Positions 24,645-32,894 of a stretch of 64,000 nucleotides of DNA are shown here, piece after piece. A program made the translations under genes and the position numbers. Position 1 is the stretch's first letter. Every line of letters begins with the position of its first letter. This DNA is from Luteolibacter flavescens. GTDB taxonomy: Bacteria; Verrucomicrobiota; Verrucomicrobiia; Verrucomicrobiales; Akkermansiaceae. The notes beneath the pieces were generated by a model that was not told the DNA's origin, did not search any database, and saw only the letters and a list, made by a program, of their open reading frames with translations. The stretch covers positions 1 through 64,000 of the forward strand of contig NZ_JAPDDS010000021.1 of NCBI RefSeq assembly GCF_025950085.1. Reading direction: 5' to 3'.

Positions 24645-27211
24645 CCCCCTACCTCGACTTCCTCCGCGCCAAGATCCCTGCCGCCGAGAAGACGGGCTTT
24701 GCCCCACCTTCCCCGCACAATGCCGGGCTGTCCCCGCATTCCCGGGAGATCTGCGACTGGGCGATCCGGCAGGGCCGCGCGGCCGTCTTCGCATCCTTCG
24801 GCCTGCACAAGACGCGCATGAACCTCCAGCTCGGCTGGTGGGTGGCCGAGCAGACCGGCGGGAAATACCTCATCGTCGCGCCGCTCGGCGTGCGACAGGA
24901 ATTCACCCGCAACGACGGGCCCGCCATGGGCATCCCCGTCCACTTCGTCCGCACCACCGCGGAGGTCGATGCCACCCGCGGGCGCGTCTTCATCACGAAC
25001 TACGAGAGCGTCCGCGACGGGAAGATCGACGTCACCCGCTTCGCCGGCGTGGGGCTCGACGAGGCGGCCGTGCTCCGCAGCTACGGGAGCAAGACCTACC
25101 AGACCTTCCTGCAGGTGTGCCGCCCGGTGCCCTACCGCTTCGTCTTCACCGCCACGCCCAGCCCGAACCGCTACAAGGAACTCATCCACTACGCCGCCTT
25201 CCTCGGCGTCATGGACAGCGGCGAGGCGCTCACGAGGTTCTTCCAGCGGGACAGCTCGCAGGCGAATACCCTCACGCTTTACCCGCACATGGAGCGGCAG
25301 TTCTGGTATTGGCTCTCCACCTGGAGCGTCTTCATCCAGCGCCCCAGCGACCTCGGCTACCCGGACACCGGCTACGACATGCCCGCGCTGAAGGTCCACT
25401 GGCACAAGCTCGACGTGGATCACACGCAGGCATGGCAGAAGGCCGACCGCGACGGCCAGCGCGCGCTCTTCCTCGACGAGGCCGCCGGCCTAAAAGAGGC
25501 CGCATCCTCGAAGCGAGGCTCGATCGACAAGCGGCTCGCGAAGGCGCGGGAGATCATCAATGCCGCCGGTGACGAAGCCGTGGCCACCTGCCAGCCGCAG
25601 CCGCACTGGCTCCTCTGGCATGACCTCGAAAGCGAGCGCCACGAGATTGAGCGGCTCTTCGCCGGTGACGACTGCCGCACCGTCTATGGCTCGCAAGACC
25701 TCGATGCCCGCGAGGACCGCATCGTGGACTTCGCCGAGGGACGGTACCGGATCCTTGCCACGAAACCCTCGCTCGCCGGCAGCGGCTGCAATTTCCAGCG
25801 CCACTGCCACAAGGCGATCTTCCTCGGGGTCGGCTACAAGTTCGCCGACTTCATCCAGGCCATCCACCGCATCTACCGCTTCGGCCAGCGCCACCAGGTG
25901 GAGATCCACATCATCTACCTCGATAGCGAGACGCCGATCAAGGACGCGCTGGAAGCCAAGTGGCGTCAGCATGACCAGCTCGTCGCCCGCCAGACCGCGC
26001 TGCTCCGCGAATACCGCCTGAAAGCCGACAATCCCATGGAACTCCTCCGCTCACTCGTCACCGGGGACGACCGCGCCGAAGCGCGCGGCCACCGCTTCCG
26101 GGCCATCCACAATGACACCGCCCTCGAGCTGCCCACCTGGGAGGCCGACAGCGTGCATGCCATCGTCACGTCCATTCCCTTCGGCAACCAATACGAGTAT
26201 AGCCCCACCTACAACGACCTCGGGCACAATACCGACAATGCCGCCTTTTTCGCGCAGATGGACTACATCGTCCCCGAGCTGCTGCGCGTGCTCAAGCCGG
26301 GGCGCGTCGCCGCGATCCACGTCAAGGACCGCATCCGCTTCGGCAATGTCACCGGCATCGGCTTCCCGACCGTCGAGCCCTTCAGCGACATGACCCGCGA
26401 GTGCTTCGTGAAGCACGGCTTCGCCTTCATGGCGAGAATCACGATCGACACCGACGTGGTGCGGGAAAACTCGCAGACCTACCGCCTGAGCTGGACCGAG
26501 CAGTGCAAGGACGGGACGAAGATGGGCGCGGGCATGCCGGAATACGTGCTGATCTTCCGCAAGCCTCCGACGGACACCAGCGACGGCTACGCCGATGACC
26601 CGGTGGCGAAGGCCAAGGCCGACTACCCCTGCGGCGACTGGCAGATCGATGCCGCCGGTCTGTGGCGGTCCGATGGCAACCGCCTGATTGAGCCGCACCT
26701 GCTGGCAGGTCTCCCGCTCGAGCAGGCGAAGCGCCTGTGGATCGCCCACTCGCAGTCGGCGCCGTATTCCCACGAGCTCCACGCCGCGATCAACCAGGCC
26801 TTCGAGGCGAAGGGCGCGCTGCCCGGATCCTTCATGCTCTTCCCGCCGATCTCGCGGAATCCCGATGTCTGGACCGACATCGCCCGCATCAACACGCTGA
26901 ACAGCGAGCAAAGCCGCCGGGCCGAGGAAAAGCACGTCTGCCCGCTCCAGCTCGACATCATCAAGCGGCTCGTCACCCGCTACACCAATGCCGGGGAGAT
27001 CGTCCTCGATCCCTTCCTCGGCATCGGCAGCACCCTCCACCAGGCCATCCGCATGGGCCGCCACGGCTGGGGCATCGAGCTCAACCGCGACTACTGGCGC
27101 ACCGCCGCCGGCTACGGCGAGGCCGCCGAGAACGAGGTCGCCCTGCCCACCCTGCTCGACCTGATGCAGGCGGAGACCGAAGCCGAAACCCCGAACACGA
27201 CCGCGGCATGA
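24641..27211 (+). CDS. SNF2-like helicase / DNA adenine-or-N4-cytosine methyltransferase fusion
   Basis: An 856-residue bifunctional protein. Residues ~30-480 are a superfamily-2 helicase: a modified P-loop AVFASFGLHKTRMNLQ (His where the last Gly of GLGKT is usual), a motif II GVGLDEAAVLRSYGSKTYQ, motif III VFTATPSPNR, and motif VI QAIHRIYRFGQRHQVEI. Residues ~490-830 are a beta-class amino-methyltransferase: catalytic motif IV VTSIPFGNQYEY and, later, the AdoMet motif VLDPFLGIGSTLHQAIRMGRHGWGIELNRDYW. The two domains in one chain resemble phage helicase-methylase fusions that mark DNA against restriction. It lies in a coupled run, overlapping the genes before and after by 4 bp. Confidence 0.88.
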   Translation: MTPYLDFLRAKIPAAEKTGFAPPSPHNAGLSPHSREICDWAIRQGRAAVFASFGLHKTRMNLQLGWWVAEQTGGKYLIVAPLGVRQEFTRNDGPAMGIPVHFVRTTAEVDATRGRVFITNYESVRDGKIDVTRFAGVGLDEAAVLRSYGSKTYQTFLQVCRPVPYRFVFTATPSPNRYKELIHYAAFLGVMDSGEALTRFFQRDSSQANTLTLYPHMERQFWYWLSTWSVFIQRPSDLGYPDTGYDMPALKVHWHKLDVDHTQAWQKADRDGQRALFLDEAAGLKEAASSKRGSIDKRLAKAREIINAAGDEAVATCQPQPHWLLWHDLESERHEIERLFAGDDCRTVYGSQDLDAREDRIVDFAEGRYRILATKPSLAGSGCNFQRHCHKAIFLGVGYKFADFIQAIHRIYRFGQRHQVEIHIIYLDSETPIKDALEAKWRQHDQLVARQTALLREYRLKADNPMELLRSLVTGDDRAEARGHRFRAIHNDTALELPTWEADSVHAIVTSIPFGNQYEYSPTYNDLGHNTDNAAFFAQMDYIVPELLRVLKPGRVAAIHVKDRIRFGNVTGIGFPTVEPFSDMTRECFVKHGFAFMARITIDTDVVRENSQTYRLSWTEQCKDGTKMGAGMPEYVLIFRKPPTDTSDGYADDPVAKAKADYPCGDWQIDAAGLWRSDGNRLIEPHLLAGLPLEQAKRLWIAHSQSAPYSHELHAAINQAFEAKGALPGSFMLFPPISRNPDVWTDIARINTLNSEQSRRAEEKHVCPLQLDIIKRLVTRYTNAGEIVLDPFLGIGSTLHQAIRMGRHGWGIELNRDYWRTAAGYGEAAENEVALPTLLDLMQAETEAETPNTTAA

Positions 27212-27876
27212 GCACGAGCACGATCAAGGAACGCCCCATCCTCTTCAGCGGCCCCATGGTCCGCGCCCTCCTCGACGGCACAAAGACACAGACGCGGCGA
27301 ATCATCGCTCCGCAGCCGGAAGCAACGTCATTTGCTTACCTCTGGAAGGGCCGGGAGATCGGCGAGAAGATATTCCCTCTGACGTGCTGTCCCTATGGCG
27401 CACCAGGGGACCGGCTGTGGGTGCGGGAGACATTTGGAGATCGAGCCGATTACGCAGCCATCGGAGCCCTCCACAAGGATCGCTACTATTACGCCGCGGA
27501 CGGGAAGAAAGCTGGCTGGCGCTATCGCCCGTCGATCCACATGCCCCGGAAGGCGAGCCGCATCACCCTCGAAGTCGTCTCCGTCCGCGTCGAGCGGCTG
27601 CAGGACATCAGCGAGGAGGATGCCATCGCAGAGGGCATTGAATGCACGCACCGCGATGAGGATCGCACCTTCTGGAAGAACTATCGATTTGAAGGCCCTA
27701 TCGCCAAGCGCGGCAAGGTGTGGACTCCGGAGGAAAACCAGATCGTGAACTACAATCGTAAGCCTGTCCGGTCTTACCAGTCCCTCTGGGAATCCATCAA
27801 CGGCCCCGGTTCATGGGACGCCAACCCGTGGGTGTGGGTGGTCGAGTTCAAGCGCCTTTCCCCCACCGATCACTGA
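27208..27876 (+). CDS. ASCH-like phage protein
   Basis: A 222-residue protein. The start RPILFSGPMVRALLDGTKTQTRRII is the hallmark of a widespread family of lambdoid and other phage proteins with an ASCH/PUA-like fold, followed by YGAPGDRLWVRETF and RASRITLEVVSVRVERLQDISEEDAIAEGI, the remaining conserved blocks. These folds bind RNA or modified nucleotides. Its function in phages is not settled. It starts inside the stop of the fusion gene and ends in heptameric repeat T2. Confidence 0.82.
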   Translation: MSTSTIKERPILFSGPMVRALLDGTKTQTRRIIAPQPEATSFAYLWKGREIGEKIFPLTCCPYGAPGDRLWVRETFGDRADYAAIGALHKDRYYYAADGKKAGWRYRPSIHMPRKASRITLEVVSVRVERLQDISEEDAIAEGIECTHRDEDRTFWKNYRFEGPIAKRGKVWTPEENQIVNYNRKPVRSYQSLWESINGPGSWDANPWVWVVEFKRLSPTDH

Positions 27877-27895
27877 TCACCGATCACCCGGCACC
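27865..27895. repeat. Heptameric GATC repeat, copy T2
   Basis: Four 7-bp units (ACCGATC, ACTGATC, ACCGATC, ACCCGGC) in tandem. It encodes the last residues and stop of the ASCH-like protein. T1 shares 24 bp of it, and the inverted copy T3 (40781-40812) matches nearly all of it. Confidence 0.7.
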
Positions 27896-27901
27896 TTCCC
27901 C

Positions 27902-28144
27902 GTGATCCACACCATCTACCAAACCCCGCCCGTCTGCTTCGGGTATCCGGACACGCCTCCAGACGAGCAGGCCCCCGCCTTCATCGGCCAGCACACCGGC
28001 CACTTGCCGAAGCCGGGCGACACCTTCGCCCGCTACGGCGAGCACTGGACCATCACCGAATCCACCACCACCGGCAAGGCCCCGTGGACCTTCCGCGCGA
28101 GGGCGACGGCCGTCGCCGCACCCGCTCCGATCCCCGCCCCGTGA
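27902..28144 (+). CDS. Hypothetical early phage protein
   Basis: An 80-residue product from a GTG start. The middle PKPGDTFARYGEHWTITESTTTGKAPWTFRARATAV looks like a small beta-barrel; the end is Ala/Pro-rich. No family recognised. Its stop overlaps the GTG start of the cytosine methyltransferase (GTGA). Confidence 0.5.
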   Translation: MIHTIYQTPPVCFGYPDTPPDEQAPAFIGQHTGHLPKPGDTFARYGEHWTITESTTTGKAPWTFRARATAVAAPAPIPAP

Positions 28145-29115
28145 ACTACTACAACGAGCACGATCCCAAGGCCGCCGCCTGGCTCCGCGAGCTGATCGCG
28201 CAAGGGCACATCCCGGCGGGGGACGTGGATGAACGCTCGATCATCGATGTCCGACCTCATGAACTCACCCGCTACACCCAGCAGCATTTCTTCGCCGGTA
28301 TTGGCGGATGGTCTCTCGCCCTCCGGCTTGCCGGCTGGCCCGACGACCGACCTGTTCGGACAGGAAGTTGCCCCTGCCAGCCCTTCTCGCAGGCAGGCCG
28401 CGGACTCGGCACGAAAGACGCGCGCCACCTCTGGCCGGTCTTCCGCGACCTCATCACCTTCGGCGATCCTACAGTCACGTTTGGCGAGCAGGTTGCGTCA
28501 AAGGCTGGGCGTGACTGGCTCGCTGGAGTTCGCGCTGACCTGGAAGGACTGGGCTATGCCGTCGGGGCCGCCGATCTGTGCGCTGCGGGCGTCGGCGCAC
28601 CGCACATCCGGCAACGCATCTTCTGGCTGGCCGACCCCTGTCGCCAGCATCAGCCCACCGGCTCCGTGGAAAGAAGGAGTTCCATGGTGGCTTCAAAGCC
28701 GGGCGGCACGAAACATCGAGGCACTGATAGCGGGCTGGGGCACACCGACAGCCAACACGCCGGGCGGCACGCCGGAGCAAGCGATTGCCCGGAAGGAAAG
28801 TCATCCCTGCGGGAAGGTGGCGACAGCCCTTGCACACCAGGTGCAGATGGTAGGTTGGGCGACTCCTCTGGCTACGGACTGCGAGGCAGCGGGCGGCCCT
28901 CTCAATACCTGCCTCACCAACCAAGTCACTGGTCGCTATTCGACCTCATCTCCTGTGCCGACGGAAAAGCGCGGCGCATTGAACCCGGCTCATTCCCGCT
29001 GGCTCATGGGGTTCCCGCCCGAGTGGGACGACTGCGCGGCTACGGCAATGCCATCATCCCGCAAGCCGCCGCGGAGTTCATCGGTGCCTGGCTAGACCTC
29101 TCCACCTTCCCCTGA
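28141..29115 (+). CDS. DNA (cytosine-5) methyltransferase
   Basis: About 324 residues from a GTG start overlapping the previous stop. Motif I is [19 protein letters not shown] (AdoMet binding), motif IV is [14 protein letters not shown] with the catalytic Pro-Cys, motif VI is [14 protein letters not shown] (ENV-like), motif VIII is [10 protein letters not shown], and motif X is [14 protein letters not shown] near the C-terminus. The target-recognition region between VIII and X is Gly/Ser-rich and oddly low in hydrophobics, probably because the same DNA encodes a second protein in the +2 frame (28229-29095). It would protect phage DNA from restriction. Confidence 0.85.
   Translation: MNYYNEHDPKAAAWLRELIAQGHIPAGDVDERSIIDVRPHELTRYTQQHFFAGIGGWSLALRLAGWPDDRPVRTGSCPCQPFSQAGRGLGTKDARHLWPVFRDLITFGDPTVTFGEQVASKAGRDWLAGVRADLEGLGYAVGAADLCAAGVGAPHIRQRIFWLADPCRQHQPTGSVERRSSMVASKPGGTKHRGTDSGLGHTDSQHAGRHAGASDCPEGKSSLREGGDSPCTPGADGRLGDSSGYGLRGSGRPSQYLPHQPSHWSLFDLISCADGKARRIEPGSFPLAHGVPARVGRLRGYGNAIIPQAAAEFIGAWLDLSTFP
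28229..29095 (+). CDS. Overprinted frame inside the cytosine methyltransferase gene
   Basis: A 288-codon frame, open for 867 bp wholly inside the methyltransferase gene. It reads [23 protein letters not shown], then [24 protein letters not shown], two WPTP/WGTP segments, and ends [32 protein letters not shown]. The W-L-M-G-F-P-x2-W block resembles the segment that normally precedes motif X in cytosine methyltransferases, yet is in the other frame. The repeated Trp-x-Thr-Pro spacing is not expected of random frame noise. It may be a true overlapping gene or part of a frameshifted methyltransferase; I cannot tell which. Confidence 0.45.
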   Translation: MNARSSMSDLMNSPATPSSISSPVLADGLSPSGLPAGPTTDLFGQEVAPASPSRRQAADSARKTRATSGRSSATSSPSAILQSRLASRLRQRLGVTGSLEFALTWKDWAMPSGPPICALRASAHRTSGNASSGWPTPVASISPPAPWKEGVPWWLQSRAARNIEALIAGWGTPTANTPGGTPEQAIARKESHPCGKVATALAHQVQMVGWATPLATDCEAAGGPLNTCLTNQVTGRYSTSSPVPTEKRGALNPAHSRWLMGFPPEWDDCAATAMPSSRKPPRSSSVPG

Positions 29116-29732
29116 TGTCCCACGCCCCCTCACGCACGCCGCTGCCGCACCCGCTTTCCGCGGCATCGCTGCAGGCCTTCACGTCGCCGCGATGCCGCGT
29201 CTTCTCGCGGGTCCTGCGCGACGCGGCGACGGGCACGGTGATGGTCGCCAACGGCTGCATCGCGCTGCGCGTGACCCGCGGGCCCGTGACCTTCGACGAC
29301 AGCCTGCCGCCGGCCAGCGACGACTTCAAGAGGCGGCTCGACCGCCTGCCGTGGGCGCGCTTCGGCCCGGAGCATCAGGCCCGGCGGATGCGCCCGGCAC
29401 CGTGGGCATCCTTCGACTCGATCCGCGGCGACCTCTACCGCTACGGGCTGGAAGAGCTGTGGCTCCCCGACGGCCGCATGACGAAGGACAAGCCGGTGTG
29501 GACCGGCGACGGCATGCACATCCCGCTCGCCATCCTCCAGCTCGTCGCCCGCCTCCCGCGCTGCGAGGCGTGCATCAACCGCGCGCACGACTACCTGCTC
29601 ATCCGCTTCACCGGCGGCGAGGGCATGATCGCCAACCGCTACCTCAAGGTCCGCGGCGGCGACGTCCCGCCCCTCACCCTCACCATCTTCCAACCCCGCG
29701 GCACCGACGGACTGCCGGGGGGATTGGTCTAA
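29115..29732 (+). CDS. Hypothetical early phage protein
   Basis: A 205-residue protein starting inside the methyltransferase stop (TGATG). Segments such as RVFSRVLRDAATGTVMVANGCIALRVTRG and KVRGGDVPPLTLTIFQPRGTDG look like mixed alpha/beta; no family recognised. It lies between the modification genes and the replication genes. Confidence 0.6.
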   Translation: MSHAPSRTPLPHPLSAASLQAFTSPRCRVFSRVLRDAATGTVMVANGCIALRVTRGPVTFDDSLPPASDDFKRRLDRLPWARFGPEHQARRMRPAPWASFDSIRGDLYRYGLEELWLPDGRMTKDKPVWTGDGMHIPLAILQLVARLPRCEACINRAHDYLLIRFTGGEGMIANRYLKVRGGDVPPLTLTIFQPRGTDGLPGGLV

Positions 29733-29734
29733 CA

Positions 29735-29776
29735 GACGGCAGATGGAGGATCGCAGATGGAAGATTTCAAATTTCA
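29735..29776. repeat. Heptameric repeat in front of the replication initiator
   Basis: Six 7-bp units in a row, beginning GACGGCA, GATGGAG, GATCGCA, GATGGAA and ending with two TTTCA-type units. It ends 9 bp before the start codon of the initiator gene. Direct 7-bp arrays next to a phage initiator can be origin-like iterons, but similar heptads also occur between ordinary genes. Confidence 0.5.
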
Positions 29777-29785
29777 CCCAAGCAA

Positions 29786-30646
29786 ATGGAGTATCTCAAC
29801 CTCGACCTAGCGGACCTGAACTCGGAGGAGTATCGCGGAAGCGAACCCGTCGAGCGGGGGACGTGGCTCTCGCTGATCGGCTACTGCGCCCACCAGGAGA
29901 ACGGTGGCCTGATCGCGGGCGCGAAGGAATGGAAGGACCGCAAGTGCCAGCAGGTGCTGGGAATCACCCGGCACGAGATGCTGCGCGATTGCGCGCTGTG
30001 GAGCTTCGAGGGGGATGACCTGCGGGTGATGTTCTACCCGCTGGCGCAGGAGGAAAAGCTGCGCGCGAAACGCGAGGCCGGGAGGCTGGGAGGTCAGGCA
30101 TCATCCGAAGCAAAGACCCAAGCGGCCCGAGTCAACGGACGCAGTGGAGGGCGAAGCAAAAACCCAAGCAAAACCCAAGCTGAGGGCGAAGCAGAAACCG
30201 AAGCAAAAGCCAAACAGGACCCAAGCGAAAACCCAACGGAAGGTAATAGTAAGGTAAGGGAAGGAAAGGTAATAGGAGAGAGAGAGAGCGTGCGCGACGC
30301 TGACATCGCCAGAAAGGCGGAGCAGATCGTGGCGGCCTTCCCGCGGCGGGAGCGCTATGCCGAGGCTCTGATGAGCGTGAAGCGGCAGCTTGCCTCCGGG
30401 GAATCCTTCGAGGCGATGCTGGCGGGCACGAAGGCGGCGGCGGCATTCCTGGCCACGGCACCGAGCGCGGCAGCGAACAAGTATTCGCCGAGCGCGCTGA
30501 GGTTCTTCGAGGACAAGCGGTGGATGGACGATCCAGCGACACTGATCCGGCCGCCTGCCGGCGCGGTGAACGGTCACGTAGGGAAGGGCGAGATGAGCGC
30601 GGAAGAGGTGGCGCTGCAACTCGGCGGCAGAGGACTCGACTACTGA
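29786..30646 (+). CDS. Phage replication initiator/helicase-recruiting protein
   Basis: A 286-residue protein. Residues 1-95 (LADLNSEEYRGSEPVERGTWLSLIGYCAHQENGGLIAGAKEWKDRKCQQVLGI) resemble the winged N-terminal domain of phage replisome organisers. Residues ~100-165 are a polar low-complexity linker (Lys/Glu/Ser/Asn). Residues ~170-270 are helical (ADIARKAEQIVAAFPRRERYAEALMSVKRQLASG). It comes directly before a DnaC-like gene, the normal order initiator-loader. The link to replication is inference from layout and position. Confidence 0.65.
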   Translation: MEYLNLDLADLNSEEYRGSEPVERGTWLSLIGYCAHQENGGLIAGAKEWKDRKCQQVLGITRHEMLRDCALWSFEGDDLRVMFYPLAQEEKLRAKREAGRLGGQASSEAKTQAARVNGRSGGRSKNPSKTQAEGEAETEAKAKQDPSENPTEGNSKVREGKVIGERESVRDADIARKAEQIVAAFPRRERYAEALMSVKRQLASGESFEAMLAGTKAAAAFLATAPSAAANKYSPSALRFFEDKRWMDDPATLIRPPAGAVNGHVGKGEMSAEEVALQLGGRGLDY

Positions 30647-30660
30647 GAATTTTCCAACCC

Positions 30661-31521
30661 ATGAGCTACCAGCACGACATCGACCGGCAGAAGGCGATCC
30701 GCGAGGCGAAGACCGCCGGCGGCAGGGATGCCGCGAGCATCCTCGGGCAGGGCACGGAAGGCTTGCGGCAGGATGCCGCAGCCACGGGGCCGCTGTGCGG
30801 CTGTGGAGCACCCGTGGACGCCACGCTGCTGGAGATCCGTCAGTGGTTCCCATCGCTCTCCCCGGACCTCTGCTCGGCGTGCTACGAGGCCGCGGAGCGC
30901 GAGAGCGCGGCGAGGGTGGAGGAAGAGACCGAACTGGCCGAGCGACGGCACCGGCTGGCCCGCCTGGATGCCACCATCCCGCCGGAGATGCTGGAGACCC
31001 GCACCGGCCACGTGGCCTTCAACGGCGCGCTGTGGCTGCTCGTGTGCGAGTGGACGCCGGCCACCCGCCGCTGGCTGCTGATCACCGGCCTGCCGGGCCG
31101 CTGCAAGACGCGCGTGGTCTCGCTGCTGGCGAAGCAGATGATCATGGACGGGGTGCGGCTGGTGTGGACGACAGCGATCGAGCTGCAGGTGGCGGTGGAG
31201 GACCTGCGCTCGAACCACCACGGTACGGTGGAGGCGGCACGGGTGGCCCTGCGCGAGTGGAAGCACGCCGCGGTGCTGGTGCTCGACGACCTCGGCAAGA
31301 ACACGTGGACGCCCTCGCTGGAGGCGCGGCTCTTCGAACTCATCGACCACCGCAAGACGCGGCTGCTGCCGACGATCATCACCGCGAATACCCCGCTGGC
31401 GGAACTGCTGCGGACCAAGGCGATCAGCGTGGAGCGCGGCGGACCGATCATCGGACGCATCCTCGAGGCGAGCCGCGGATGGAACATCGAGGCACCAGAA
31501 ATCGGAGGGAGGCGCGGATGA
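30661..31521 (+). CDS. DnaC-like helicase-loader ATPase
   Basis: A 286-residue AAA+ protein. The N-terminal third has a possible zinc knuckle (LCGCGAP ... CSACYE). The ATPase core has Walker A WLLITGLPGRCKTRVVSLLAK, Walker B AAVLVLDDLGKNTW, a sensor-1-like TIITANTPLAEL and an Arg finger region (VERGGPIIGRILEAS). The Walker A has Cys where the last Gly before Lys is usual. It would load the host replicative helicase at the phage origin. Its stop overlaps the next start. Confidence 0.82.
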   Translation: MSYQHDIDRQKAIREAKTAGGRDAASILGQGTEGLRQDAAATGPLCGCGAPVDATLLEIRQWFPSLSPDLCSACYEAAERESAARVEEETELAERRHRLARLDATIPPEMLETRTGHVAFNGALWLLVCEWTPATRRWLLITGLPGRCKTRVVSLLAKQMIMDGVRLVWTTAIELQVAVEDLRSNHHGTVEAARVALREWKHAAVLVLDDLGKNTWTPSLEARLFELIDHRKTRLLPTIITANTPLAELLRTKAISVERGGPIIGRILEASRGWNIEAPEIGGRRG

Positions 31522-32144
31522 AGGAAGTGCAGCTACATCTCTTTGACGTGGTCGCTGCGGCGGTTCGGTCTGCGTCGGGCGAGGGCGCGACTATGCGTCA
31601 TGCAGGTTTTCGCGAAGCGCCTTTAGAAGTTTTTTCATTCGCGGAAACCCTTGCTGCAAAAAGGAAATCGCGCCGTTTGACGCAGGATATGGCTGCGCAA
31701 ATGGTGCCTGTAGATGTCAGCACGTGGTGGCGCTGGGAGACCGGAAAGATAGTGCCTAGCGTCCTAGTGCAGCGTGCAGTGCTCAAGATGCTGGAGCCGT
31801 CATCAGCCCCAGCCTCCGGCCTTGGTCGCCGCCAGCGGATGGCGCTCTCCAACAGCCATCACCTCCACTGGGAAAAACACAAGGGATGGGTGCTGCGCCT
31901 GACGATCAGCCGAGGATCCAAGGTCATCGGCAAGCGTATGAAATTCCATCTCGCCACCAAGGACCTGGATACCGCCCTGAAGGCCCGCACGCTGGTGCTG
32001 GCCACGCTGAGGAAGCTGGGGCTGACAGTGCAGCCGCGGAGGCAGCGGAAGCAGGGCAAGGGGGAGAGCCATCGGGCGAAGGGAACTCAGCCAGTGCTCA
32101 AGGAATCCTTTACAACTGAAACCGGGGCCAGCGGGCGGGATTGA
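31518..32144 (+). CDS. XRE-type helix-turn-helix protein
   Basis: A 208-residue protein. Residues ~50-80 (LAAKRKSRRLTQDMAAQMVPVDVSTWWRWETGKIVPS) form a Cro/CI-type helix-turn-helix of the variant with WxRWE, as in small phage and host regulators. Residues ~105-170 (HLHWEKHKGWVLRLTISRGSKVIGKRMKFHLATKDLDTALKARTLVLATLRKLG) look like an integrase N-terminal-type beta-beta-beta-alpha DNA-binding domain. The tail is basic. It lies at the end of the early operon, next to the terminase genes, so an early-to-late regulator is possible. Confidence 0.65.
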   Translation: MKEVQLHLFDVVAAAVRSASGEGATMRHAGFREAPLEVFSFAETLAAKRKSRRLTQDMAAQMVPVDVSTWWRWETGKIVPSVLVQRAVLKMLEPSSAPASGLGRRQRMALSNSHHLHWEKHKGWVLRLTISRGSKVIGKRMKFHLATKDLDTALKARTLVLATLRKLGLTVQPRRQRKQGKGESHRAKGTQPVLKESFTTETGASGRD

Positions 32145-32153
32145 GAACGGATC

Positions 32154-32894
32154 ATGAAGGACAAGGATAAGCGCGTGGCTGGCGGCAAGGGCAAGCAGCC
32201 CGCGAGGAAGCAAGCGGTGGCGGCCAAGAAGACGGCGAAGGCGCGGAAGGTGGCAAAGCCGGTCGCGGGGAAAGCTGTGGTTGCGAGGAAGCAGGCGAAG
32301 AAGGTGGCGGGGAAGCAGGCGGGGGCTGTGAAAGTTGGACCTTCCAAGCGGGGCAGTGCCCCGCGCTCCCAGGAGCGAAAGCCGGGGAGGCCGACGATCT
32401 TTTCGCAGGTGCTGGCGGACCGGATCTGCGAGCTGCTGGCGGAGGGGAAGTCGATGCGGGAAATCTGCTCGGACGGGGCGATGCCGCACCGGGACACGGT
32501 GAGGGAGTGGCGGAAGAGTCATGAGGGGTTTTCCGGCCAATACGCGCGCGCGTGCGAGGACGGATCCGACCTGATGGTGGAGGACATGCTGCGGCTGGCG
32601 GATGACAAGTCACAGGACCTGGTGCCGTCGGAATTCGGCCCGAAGCCGAACATCGCCGCGGTGCAGCGGTCGAAGGTGCAGATCGACGTGCGCATGTGGA
32701 TCTTGAGCAAGCGCGAGCCGGACCGCTTTGGCCCGAAGGTGCAGACGGAGATCTCCGGCAAAGGCGGGAAGCCGATGGAGCTGGTGATCACGCCGGAATC
32801 CATCGCGAAGATCGCGGCGGCATCGGCGCATGCGGCGAACGTGGAGGCTCCGGCGGCGGAACTCAGCAAACGGAAACCAAACGAAGAATCATGA
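32154..32894 (+). CDS. Terminase small subunit with histone-H1-like N-terminal tail
   Basis: A 246-residue protein. Residues 1-62 are almost only Lys, Ala, Val, Arg and Gly (KKTAKARKVAKPVAGKAVVARKQAKK), like histone H1 or AlgP tails. Residues ~63-75 are encoded by a 39-nt palindromic repeat (GPSKRGSAPRSQE). From RKPGRPTIFSQVLADRICELLAEGKSMREICSDGAMPHRDTVREWRK the sequence is a typical phage small terminase with an HTH DNA-recognition domain, followed by EFGPKPNIAAVQRSKVQIDVRMWILSKREPDRFG. It recognises phage DNA and hands it to the large terminase two genes downstream. Confidence 0.85.
   Translation: MKDKDKRVAGGKGKQPARKQAVAAKKTAKARKVAKPVAGKAVVARKQAKKVAGKQAGAVKVGPSKRGSAPRSQERKPGRPTIFSQVLADRICELLAEGKSMREICSDGAMPHRDTVREWRKSHEGFSGQYARACEDGSDLMVEDMLRLADDKSQDLVPSEFGPKPNIAAVQRSKVQIDVRMWILSKREPDRFGPKVQTEISGKGGKPMELVITPESIAKIAAASAHAANVEAPAAELSKRKPNEES
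32337..32375. repeat. 39-nt palindromic repeat, copy R1 (in frame)
   Basis: Identical over 39 bp (13 codons) to R3 at 40595-40633. Its heart is GCGGGGCA-G-TGCCCCGC, a perfect 8-bp hairpin with a one-base centre. It sits between the basic tail and the folded domain of the small terminase. Confidence 0.85.

Noticed and set aside
28229-29095. Treating the second frame of the cytosine methyltransferase gene as plain shadow
   Set aside because: It was first set aside as an overlap artefact but kept as a low-confidence gene because of its protein-like motifs and the WLMGFPPEW block.
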